Assembly: GCA_029261905.1 (NCBI GenBank)
Contig: JAJDAM010000616.1
Span: 1 to 5,998, forward strand
DNA from: Deltaproteobacteria bacterium
GTDB lineage: Bacteria > Myxococcota_A > UBA9160 > SMWR01
Length of the DNA stretch: 5,998 nucleotides
Reading direction: 5' to 3'
In this document: one piece after another, positions 1 to 5,998 of the stretch
Layout: every line of letters starts with the position of its first letter
Position numbering within the stretch: position 1 is the stretch's first letter
The notes under the pieces: model-generated
Databases searched by the model: none
What the model was told of the DNA's origin: nothing
What the model saw: the letters and a program-made list of their open reading frames with translations, nothing else
Translations under genes and position numbers: made by a program

Positions 1-2742
1 CGATTGGTTGCCCGCTACCCTCTTCACCGTCGGGCCGCGCACCGACCAGGCCGTACGGTAAGACGGGGTCTCGCTGCGGCTGATGTCGACGAGCTCGAGT
101 TCCGAACCGGGTTCGATCGAGAAGTCGCGCTCGTTGTTCTCGAACAGGCCTCCGACAACGGTTCCGAGCCCGCCGTCGAAATGAGGGTTGTCGCGATAGA
201 CGGCGAAACCGAGCCGGTTGTTCCGGAAGACCGTCTCACGCGCATCGACCCGTGAACCGTTCTTGGAAGCGATTGCGATTCCCGATTGGTCGAGTTGGGT
301 ATCGGTCACCGTCACGATGCTGCCGATGTCCGCACTGATCGCCTTGTCGCTCATCGCGCCGAATCGGCAATCGGTCACTGTGATCTGCGAATCGGCGAGG
401 TCGAGACCGTCGTCTCCATTGTCGAGGAAGTGGGTATCGGTCACGCTGCCCGTCGACCGTTCGGATTCGACACCGTCGTTTGCGTTGTCGGAGAAATAGG
501 ATCGATCGATCGAGAAACGGGATCGCTTGGCCGCCAGACCATCGGCTGCGGACCCGCGAACATCGCCGTGATCCATGCTGAAGTCGCTGGCATTGAAGGA
601 GAGTTGGCCGTCGAACTCGAGGCCTTCGTGGCGGAGCTTCGACCCGCCCGAGATCGACACGTAGTCGAGTACCGAACCCTCGGGTGCGCGCGCGACCCCC
701 ACTGCGCCCCACGGATTCTGCGGGTCAGCGGCTCCGATTTCGATCGGCGCGAGTGCGGTTCCCTTGGCGATCAGTCCACGAAAAGTCACGATGCCCACGC
801 CGGCATCGAGATGCAGCCTGACGCCCGGCTCCAACCGCAACCGAAACTGCGGCGGGACCACCAACGTGCTCGAGAGCCGGTAGGTCCCAGCCGGAAGCAC
901 CCAGGTATCGGTCTCGACCCCGATCGGGAGGCCGTGGTATCGGACTGCGTCTTCGGAAGATCGATCGGCCTGTGCGACTCGACGACCGGATGGCTGCGCG
1001 GATGAACTGAACAGCCGGGCAGGAGGCAGCGATTGGCCGGTGACCGCGTTGCGAAACCCGAACTCGACCATCGCGAGGTGATCGCTGTCGTCACCTTCCG
1101 CGCTTCTTAGAAACGGCAACTCCATTTCCAGACGCCAGGCGTCGCCCGCAGTTTCGGTGGCCACCACGCCGAAGTCAGACAACTCGATGCGTACGGCACT
1201 TCCGACGATCCGCGGCTCGACCTGTGCGAGCCTTCGTTCGGAACCCTGAGGATCGAACAACCGGAGCGTGGCAGCGGTGTCGCTGCCAGCCGGGTTGCGG
1301 TGACCCGCGGCAGGATTGTCGAGTTCGAGCCGCAGCTCTGCCAGTTGGATCTCGGCGAGTCCGCGAGGCTCGAGCTCTACGCTGAGAGTGGGCGCAGAGT
1401 CGTCGTCGCGCACCGTGCGTCGGATTCGAACCTCCGCTGCCTGCAGCGCTGCATCGATCTGCGAACGGCGATCCCGAAAAGCTTCCCGCGCGTTCCGCGC
1501 ATACTGCGCTTCTTCGGCCAGCCGGGGCAGCCCGGAAACAGAGATCGTTGCGCGCCCGAGCTGGGCAAGCGAATGGGCGAGGTGGTGCTCCGCCGTCGCG
1601 ATCACATCCTCCTGGCCTTCGGCCACCCATTTCCACAGCAACTGATTTCGTGTGGCCCGATGTCCTGAATTGGCCAGTACGCGTGCGCTCAGTCGCGACG
1701 CGTCGCCGGGATTCTGACCGATGGGATTCGGATCATCAGCCCAATCCTGAACGATCGGCTCGAGCAGACCAGTCACCGGGTCGAGGAACCAGGCCGTTCG
1801 GGCTTGCGATCTTTCAGCGGGCGTCCCCAACAGCCAGGCGAGCGCATTCCAGCGCAGGAGCTTTTGGATATCGAGCAGCTGCCCGACGCTTCGATCAAAA
1901 TCGGCGTCGGACGCGCGGTCCGTCAGCTCGAGCAGCCGCTCCAGCTGGCGTTCGGCTGCCTCCTCTCTCCTCGCACCCGAAGAGACTGCGATCGGCATCC
2001 CGAAGCGCTGCGCGACGTGTCGGGTGGCCGCCGAATCGATGCCCGCCGAAGTGACGAGGCCGGAGTGGTCGGGCTGTACGATTCCGCCTCGCGGATAGTC
2101 GAGTTCGGCGAGCGTTGCATCGCCGTCGCGCTGGCTCCAGAAATAGGAGCCGACAGGCACTTCGTTGACGCGAACGGTGGCGAAACCGTGTGCGGGGGCG
2201 AGCAGTCCGAGCGCGCGGGCAGTTTCGCGAATCGAGGCTTCGCGCGCGTGAACGCCGGGCTGGTGGGGCGAGAGCAGAATCTCACCGGTCAATGGCCCGA
2301 GCCGGGCTTGGGAACCCTTCGCTGAGCCAGAGTCGGCCGGGGTTTCGAAACGCACCCGCCAACTCAGTGAATCGAGCTGCGGGTCCCGTCCGGAAGCGAC
2401 CAATTGGAGCCAAACCGAAGACTCGGCTCCGTCGACCCGCACACGTCCGGGGAACCACGGAGAATCAGACGCCTGTGAGGGCCGGCCGGGTAGCAATTGT
2501 GCTGCGCCGATGGCTTTCCGATCGACCGCGATCTCCACGACCGGTACCGGATCACGATCGAAACCCGCGGCAGCAGACAGCAACGCGGGCCATCCGCCCA
2601 ATTCCTGCCCGATCGGCGCGATGGCGGTGGCGATCAGGCCTCGAGGCCCGGACAGCAGCACCAAAGCGACGGCTCCGCCAACCACCCAGAAGAGCAGGTT
2701 GAGTAGGACCAACCGCGTACGCGTTTTGTTAGACAGCATCAT
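1..2742 (-). CDS. Membrane-anchored CotH-like / parallel beta-helix protein, 3' end outside window
   Basis: The frame is open for 914 codons from the ATG at 2742-2740 to the window edge with no stop; the C-terminus is missing. Seen: a basic N-terminus (K6, R8, R10), a hydrophobic anchor at about 11-31, a diverged CotH-like region (about 165-205 with VRVNEVPVGSYF; about 289-334 with RWNALAWLLG and LEPIVQDW), a charged helical stretch at about 405-445, an extra beta-rich segment at about 450-570, then beta-helix rungs from about 605 to at least 885 (NGDDGLDLADS, DKAIS, GIAIASKNGSR). The anchor predicts N-in, with the bulk outside the cytoplasm. It is a distant paralogue of the protein at 3694-5922 but lacks that protein's GDKW and LFG motifs. 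A weak ribosome site (ACGGAAAC) precedes 2742. An in-frame ATG at 2808 would add 22 residues; I prefer 2742 because the anchor follows directly. CotH family members are protein kinases; activity here is unproven. The coding call is firm, the function is not. Confidence 0.88.
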   Translation of the reverse strand, partial: MMLSNKTRTRLVLLNLLFWVVGGAVALVLLSGPRGLIATAIAPIGQELGGWPALLSAAAGFDRDPVPVVEIAVDRKAIGAAQLLPGRPSQASDSPWFPGRVRVDGAESSVWLQLVASGRDPQLDSLSWRVRFETPADSGSAKGSQARLGPLTGEILLSPHQPGVHAREASIRETARALGLLAPAHGFATVRVNEVPVGSYFWSQRDGDATLAELDYPRGGIVQPDHSGLVTSAGIDSAATRHVAQRFGMPIAVSSGARREEAAERQLERLLELTDRASDADFDRSVGQLLDIQKLLRWNALAWLLGTPAERSQARTAWFLDPVTGLLEPIVQDWADDPNPIGQNPGDASRLSARVLANSGHRATRNQLLWKWVAEGQEDVIATAEHHLAHSLAQLGRATISVSGLPRLAEEAQYARNAREAFRDRRSQIDAALQAAEVRIRRTVRDDDSAPTLSVELEPRGLAEIQLAELRLELDNPAAGHRNPAGSDTAATLRLFDPQGSERRLAQVEPRIVGSAVRIELSDFGVVATETAGDAWRLEMELPFLRSAEGDDSDHLAMVEFGFRNAVTGQSLPPARLFSSSAQPSGRRVAQADRSSEDAVRYHGLPIGVETDTWVLPAGTYRLSSTLVVPPQFRLRLEPGVRLHLDAGVGIVTFRGLIAKGTALAPIEIGAADPQNPWGAVGVARAPEGSVLDYVSISGGSKLRHEGLEFDGQLSFNASDFSMDHGDVRGSAADGLAAKRSRFSIDRSYFSDNANDGVESERSTGSVTDTHFLDNGDDGLDLADSQITVTDCRFGAMSDKAISADIGSIVTVTDTQLDQSGIAIASKNGSRVDARETVFRNNRLGFAVYRDNPHFDGGLGTVVGGLFENNERDFSIEPGSELELVDISRSETPSYRTAWSVRGPTVKRVAGNQS

Positions 2743-2747
2743 TTGTT

Positions 2748-2790
2748 TCCGTTGGCTCGCGCCGATCGAAACGGGTTCAGGGCCAACGGA
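2748..2790 (-). promoter_or_regulatory. Leader hairpin enclosing the ribosome-binding site of the left-hand gene
   Basis: In the minus-strand transcript UCCGUUGGC (2790-2782) can pair perfectly with GCCAACGGA (2756-2748), giving a 9-bp stem with a 25-base loop. The 3' arm contains the only Shine-Dalgarno-like bases (ACGGA) and ends five bases before the ATG at 2742. Formation of the stem would hide the ribosome site. Whether this is a regulatory switch or chance in GC-rich DNA cannot be decided from sequence alone. Confidence 0.4.
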
Positions 2791-2818
2791 GCGGGGAGCC
2801 CGGCGCATGCGCGACGCG

Positions 2819-2858
2819 GCTCACACCATACCCACGGCTGGCAGGCTGTAAAGTGAGC
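2819..2858. promoter_or_regulatory. Inverted repeat framing the candidate promoter (possible operator)
   Basis: GCTCAC at 2819-2824 and GTGAGC at 2853-2858 are perfect 6-base inverted arms. Each directly abuts one promoter element: the first touches the -10 (2825-2830), the second touches the -35 (2847-2852). The right arm continues as GTGAGCAATAACAA, one base short of the lac operator core GTGAGCGGATAACAA. A dimeric repressor of LacI type would fit. No regulator gene is in view and short arms can arise by chance. Confidence 0.25.
2825..2852 (-). promoter_or_regulatory. Candidate sigma70-like promoter for the left-hand CotH-like gene
   Basis: Read on the minus strand, TTTACA (2852-2847) is followed after 16 bases by TATGGT (2830-2825). 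These match the TTGACA and TATAAT consensus at 5 of 6 and 4 of 6 positions. Transcription would start near 2818, leaving a leader of about 75 bases before the ATG at 2742. The site lies in the more AT-rich part of an otherwise GC-rich gap. Such matches occur by chance, and read-through from the VTC gene is equally possible. Confidence 0.35.
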
Positions 2859-2875
2859 AATAACAAAGTTTTGGG

Positions 2876-2903
2876 GGGCATTTTCGCGGGCCGCCCGATG
2901 CCC
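2876..2903 (-). terminator. Weak candidate terminator hairpin after the VTC gene
   Basis: The transcript can form GGGCAU/AUGCCC (2903-2898 with 2881-2876) with an inner CGGG/CCCG stem (2897-2894 with 2890-2887). After it come CCC, then AAAACUUUGUUAUU, which is only loosely U-rich and lacks a clean U-tract. If it works, it would separate the upstream gene pair from the left-hand gene, which would then depend on the promoter at 2825-2852. Confidence 0.25.
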
Positions 2904-3010
2904 ACGCGGCCGCTTGTCGGCTCGCGAACACTACCGTTTCAAGCGCGCTCCGGCCGGCCCCTTCGCACTGTGTCTAGATGCCCCGCTAACGATAGCCCTC
3001 ACTTGCGCCG

Positions 3011-3697
3011 CTACCCCAAAATGGACTGAACGGCGATTGCGTACTTGGAGTTACGACTGACTCGAATCGGAATGCCCTGGAGAATCCGCTCTCCGATCTC
3101 CCGGTCGGCCGGCGCAAACTTCACTTCGACCACCAGGGTGTCGGGCAAGTTAGCTCGTCGAACTAGGTTTGGCCGAGAATTTTGTCGCTGATCGAAGACG
3201 ACCTGGTGGCGGTCGAGCGTGATCCGCACGTCCCGCTCCGGCCGTTCGTAGTACTGACGGTCGTAGCGGTTGATCATCACCGGCTGGGGGTTGAGGTCGA
3301 GACACAGCTTTCCGGCGGGCGGTAATTGGCCGCGGATTTCACGCCGCAACTCTGACCAGGTAGCGCGCTCGAAATCCATTCCCCGGATGCGGTAAACGGA
3401 TTTCCAGCCCAGATTGTTGCGACGGTACTTGAGTTCGATCACCGCCTTTTCAGGACAGTGCGTATCTCCATACCAACGCAGCCGCAGCTTGGTGCGACGG
3501 CTGGTACCCGAGAGATTCTCCAGATACGCGGCGAGATCGGGTGTATCGAAATAGACGTTGTTCACTCGGCGCGGCGGGTAGGCGCGCACGAAACCTCCGG
3601 CGTGCACCCGGACCCAGTTTTCCAGATCGTGGTAACGCGCCACCGGCGCGACGAACTTCAATTCGTGGCGAAGCGGGCGCGTTTCGACATCCGTCAT
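3011..3697 (-). CDS. VTC-domain polyphosphate polymerase-like protein
   Basis: A 228-residue protein matching the VTC domain, the triphosphate-tunnel fold of the yeast vacuolar transporter chaperone complex that makes polyphosphate from ATP. The tunnel pattern is seen in order: RHELKF (E12, K14), YFDT (49-52), TKLRLRWYG (K70, R72, R74), VIELKYRR (E88, K90), NRYDRQYY (R144), VRITLD (R158), VVEVKF (E191, K193) and SKYAIAV (K218). The charged set expected for phosphate and metal binding therefore looks complete. There is no SPX domain, signal peptide or membrane segment, so it is probably cytosolic. The start at 3697 is chosen because it overlaps the upstream TGA as ATGA and because the homologous region begins at RHELKF. 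An ATG at 3751 would only add an Arg/Gly-rich stretch that is the upstream gene read out of frame. Family assignment is strong; the actual polymer or substrate is inferred. The stop is TAG at 3013-3011. Confidence 0.9.
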   Translation of the reverse strand: MTDVETRPLRHELKFVAPVARYHDLENWVRVHAGGFVRAYPPRRVNNVYFDTPDLAAYLENLSGTSRRTKLRLRWYGDTHCPEKAVIELKYRRNNLGWKSVYRIRGMDFERATWSELRREIRGQLPPAGKLCLDLNPQPVMINRYDRQYYERPERDVRITLDRHQVVFDQRQNSRPNLVRRANLPDTLVVEVKFAPADREIGERILQGIPIRVSRNSKYAIAVQSILG

Positions 3698-5922
3698 TCG
3701 GTGGCCGCCACCGCCGCCACGCTGGCGATCGAGATGTCGGCGACGGGCCATTCGTCGCCGTCGACGACGATCCGACTTCCCAATTCGGCCAGTGCCTGCC
3801 GGGCGGTCTGTTCGAAGCGATTCCCATCTGCGAAGATCACGGCCGATTCGTACACCGTCTGGTTTCGGTAGGCGATCAGTCCGACGAGCGAAACGCGGCG
3901 AAACGTCGAGTCGCTGACGCGCGCTCGAGACGAGTTCTTGCTGGCGATACCAATCGAAACCCGGTCCACATCGAGCGCTCGGACGACCAGTTCGCTTCGC
4001 TCACCGACCGAAACGGCTTTGTCCTCGATATCGGCCACGCGGACGTCGCTCATCTCGACCCGTGAGCCGCCCAGGTCGAAACCATCGCCGGCCGCTTGCG
4101 AAATCAGCGCTCCTTCGATTCGGCCCTCGGAATAGTCGAAATCGACCGCGTCCGATGCCGCGCCCTGTACCTCGATGTCGCGCAACGCAAACGTCGTGCG
4201 AACCAGGTTGAGCGCGTCGTCGGCGAGGCTGTTCAGGAATGCACAGTGATCGAGTTCCACGTGGGTCTTGCGGAAGACGACCCCGCCGGGCAGTGACCAG
4301 CCAGCCCGCTTGAACCCCGATGTATTGCGCACGACGACGTGCTTCCAGTGCGAATCCCGCTCTGATTCGATGAGATAGACACCCGACCACAACTGGGAGC
4401 GCTTCGTTCCAGGCGGGCCCTCCAATACGATCGGCGCATCGGCCGAACCGTCGAAACGAAGTGGGCCACGAGCGATCAGGCCGGCGCGCGGCTCGAATCG
4501 CAGCACGGTTCCACTCGACATCCGCAACCCGGCACCATCGGGGAGGATGATCGAGCCACGCACGCCATGGTTCCCGGGGCGAGCGCGAAACGACTGTTCG
4601 ACGGGATCCCAATCCAGGAACGGGTGACGTGCCAGGACTTCTTCGATCGACCGATGCGGCAGCGGGTCGAGGGGATCGTTCGATTCATACAGCGGGTCGG
4701 GAGCGGCGACGTGGGCCGTCCCCGAATCGCGTTGCCGGGGGCTAGCGCTGTCATCGTGTCGTCGCGCACTCTGAAGTGCAGTGAGAACGTCGTCAGGGCT
4801 TCTCGGATCATCCCGATTCAGCAGCCTCCGCAGCGAGCGCTCCTGTTCGGTCGCACGGCTCCACGCGGTCCCATCGGAAAACTCGGTTGCGATCTCTCGC
4901 GTCGTCGTTTCGAATGCGGCGCGAATCTTCGGGTTCGCGAGCATCTGTTTCATGAACGGTGTTTCGGTGATCGACAGCGGTTGGGTGCGTTTTGCAGCTG
5001 CGGTTTCGGTGGATGAAGGCGAGTAGGCCGCTCCGATCGGTTCCAGTCGCGATGTCATGGGATTCAAATAGAAGCGAAGCTGGTCCCAATGCAGCAGCGA
5101 AGCCCGGTTCCAGTGTTCCGCGACCGCCAGAAAGCGGCCCATGGATTCTGCATCGAACAACTGGTCGGCCGGCCGTGTCCGGCCGATCGCCGCTGCGAGA
5201 ATCTCTTGGGCTCGCGCCAGATCCGCCGTGAGCTGCCGCGAACTCCCGATGCGCTTGGGTTCGAGCGCAACGGCAACTCGGCTGGCATCGCCACGCACAT
5301 CGCCCTTTTCGTTCACACGGACTACGACCCCGTCACGACGCTGCTGCCGCTCCAATAATTCGGTCGAGGGGAGTTCCGCCAGTGCCATCGTGCCGAGTCG
5401 CCTGCCATTGAGCACCGCGTCGACCAGAAGGAGTCGCGCGGACAGCCCTTCGAGTCGCCCGAGGTGTTCGAGAAACAGCGCATCGACCAGGCTCTCGCTC
5501 GACACCGGCGTGAGCGTCAGCGCACGTTGGCCGAAGAGGTGCTCGCCCTTCGCGACCCGCAGGCCCATCGGCCACTTATCGCCGGCGAGGTCTTCGATCG
5601 GGCCAGCGACCAATCGCAATCTTGCCTGGACCGACTGTCCGTTCAACTTCAACGTCACGGGCGCGGCGGCGTCGGAAATCACCAGTCGACCGGTTTCGAG
5701 GGCCGCACTGCGTTGTTGGTGGATCGGATGCAGATCCTTGAATTGGATCCCGATGTCGAGCACTGGCGCTCGATTTCCGGTCGCGACTGCGACCAGACGG
5801 TTTCGCGGTGTTTCGAATACCGCGGCGCCCAGGCCGATCGCGAGCATCGCGGCAGCCATTGCGGTCCAACGGAGCCTGCGCGAGCGGCGATTCGCGGCGT
5901 CGCTGGCCAGCGCGATCCTCAT
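3694..5922 (-). CDS. Membrane-anchored CotH-like / parallel beta-helix protein
   Basis: A 742-residue protein. Seen: an Arg-rich N-terminus (RRSRRLR), a hydrophobic anchor at about 19-36, then a CotH-like region. Its first half (about 92-205) carries QARLRL, GDKWP (K116), HLFGQRALTL, VLNGRRLGTMALAE and QQRRDGVVVRVNEKG, a pattern I recall from CotH-like proteins encoded beside VTC genes. The second half (about 250-350) carries the FYLNPMT..LEPI segment. A polar linker (about 365-420) leads to a right-handed parallel beta-helix (about 455-725) with GDGFDLGGS, DKAVS and GIASKNSSR. Expected topology is cytosolic N-terminus with everything after residue 36 outside. A299 stands where the paralogue at 1-2742 has D333, so kinase activity is doubtful. 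The last four bases overlap the VTC gene as ATGA, so the two are probably co-translated. The start is uncertain: the frame stays open to the right edge and no good ribosome site precedes 5922. However, the extension is Arg/Ser-rich and unlike a real N-terminus. Confidence 0.9.
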   Translation of the reverse strand: MRIALASDAANRRSRRLRWTAMAAAMLAIGLGAAVFETPRNRLVAVATGNRAPVLDIGIQFKDLHPIHQQRSAALETGRLVISDAAAPVTLKLNGQSVQARLRLVAGPIEDLAGDKWPMGLRVAKGEHLFGQRALTLTPVSSESLVDALFLEHLGRLEGLSARLLLVDAVLNGRRLGTMALAELPSTELLERQQRRDGVVVRVNEKGDVRGDASRVAVALEPKRIGSSRQLTADLARAQEILAAAIGRTRPADQLFDAESMGRFLAVAEHWNRASLLHWDQLRFYLNPMTSRLEPIGAAYSPSSTETAAAKRTQPLSITETPFMKQMLANPKIRAAFETTTREIATEFSDGTAWSRATEQERSLRRLLNRDDPRSPDDVLTALQSARRHDDSASPRQRDSGTAHVAAPDPLYESNDPLDPLPHRSIEEVLARHPFLDWDPVEQSFRARPGNHGVRGSIILPDGAGLRMSSGTVLRFEPRAGLIARGPLRFDGSADAPIVLEGPPGTKRSQLWSGVYLIESERDSHWKHVVVRNTSGFKRAGWSLPGGVVFRKTHVELDHCAFLNSLADDALNLVRTTFALRDIEVQGAASDAVDFDYSEGRIEGALISQAAGDGFDLGGSRVEMSDVRVADIEDKAVSVGERSELVVRALDVDRVSIGIASKNSSRARVSDSTFRRVSLVGLIAYRNQTVYESAVIFADGNRFEQTARQALAELGSRIVVDGDEWPVADISIASVAAVAATE

Positions 5923-5998
5923 CTCGACGAGGCGTTCAGCCCAAGCTGTCCGATCGGCGGAGCTACGTCGAGGTGCCCGAAGCGAGCAGGTCGCGAAG
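5919..5998 (-). other. Possible 3' tail of an upstream gene (two competing frames)
   Basis: The 76 bases before the ATG at 5922 hold no promoter or ribosome site that I can see, which suggests coding sequence from an upstream gene. One frame reads 25 residues ending GQLGLNASSR with TGA at 5921-5919, giving an ATGA overlap with the next start like the one at 3697-3694. Another frame ends sooner (LRDLLASGTST, TAG at 5965-5963), leaving a 40-base gap. The third frame is continuous with the 742-residue gene. The segment is too short to choose between them or to name a product. Confidence 0.3.

Larger units (their letters stand above)
2743..3010. other. Intergenic region of 268 bases
   Basis: No protein or RNA gene is recognisable here on either strand. 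The region holds the weak hairpin at 2876-2903, the candidate promoter at 2825-2852 with its inverted repeat, a 10-base palindrome GCGCATGCGC at 2803-2812, and the leader stem at 2748-2790. The stretch 2904-3010, nearest the VTC stop, shows nothing beyond GC-rich runs. Confidence 0.6.

Noticed and set aside
500..513. Short tandem repeat of GATC units
   Set aside because: It is only 14 bases, in frame within the beta-helix coding sequence (encoding SIDRS), and explained by the general CGATCG bias.
286..1005. A 239-codon plus-strand open frame
   Set aside because: It lies antisense to the long minus-strand gene, its product is rich in Arg, His, Asp and Glu with no domain pattern, and the GC-rich codon structure readily leaves such frames open.
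1175..1636. A 153-codon minus-strand frame, and similar ones at 236-712 and 4001-4612
   Set aside because: They are out-of-frame readings of the two long genes, dominated by Arg, Gly and Ala, with no independent support.
1804..2325. A 173-codon plus-strand open frame
   Set aside because: It is antisense to the CotH-like region of the left-hand gene and shows no recognisable family features.
3695..3751. Longer N-terminus for the VTC protein from the ATG at 3751
   Set aside because: The added 18 residues (Arg-rich then a Gly run) are the upstream gene's C-terminal codons in another frame; the ATGA start at 3697 fits the domain boundary.
3541..4065. A 174-codon plus-strand open frame across the gene junction
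   Set aside because: It is antisense to both the VTC and the CotH-like genes, has a low-complexity Arg-rich product, and lacks a ribosome site.
1..5998. tRNA, rRNA, CRISPR array, insertion sequence or attachment site
   Set aside because: I saw no clover-leaf, spaced direct repeats, transposase frame or terminal inverted repeats anywhere in the window.

Overview
The window is high in GC (roughly 60-65% by eye) and gene-dense. All credible genes lie on the minus strand, so it reads from right to left. Codon use and the exported, membrane-anchored proteins suggest a high-GC Gram-negative bacterium. A myxobacterial or other 'deltaproteobacterial' lineage would fit, but nothing here fixes the taxon.

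Layout in reading order: (1) 5998-5923 is a short edge segment, probably the tail of an upstream gene. (2) 5922-3694 encodes a 742-residue membrane-anchored protein with a CotH-like region followed by a right-handed parallel beta-helix. (3) 3697-3011 encodes a 228-residue VTC-type polyphosphate polymerase-domain protein whose start overlaps the previous stop as ATGA. (4) 3010-2743 is a 268-base intergenic region with a possible hairpin, a candidate promoter framed by an inverted repeat, and a stem that would enclose the next ribosome-binding site. (5) 2742-1 is an uninterrupted frame of at least 914 codons running off the left edge. It has the same architecture as gene (2): N-terminal membrane anchor, diverged CotH-like region, extra domain, beta-helix.

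The main point is the arrangement: two ancient paralogues of a CotH-like/beta-helix protein flank a VTC-domain enzyme. The VTC protein should sit in the cytoplasm and polymerise phosphate or a similar substrate. The two partners should be held in the inner membrane with their large beta-rich parts outside. CotH-like proteins next to VTC-domain proteins (often with a DUF4956 membrane protein) are, from memory, a recurrent but functionally unassigned bacterial cluster. The paralogues have lost different parts of the CotH signature, which suggests division of labour. The function of the locus is not known to me; a role in making or modifying a cell-surface polymer is inference.
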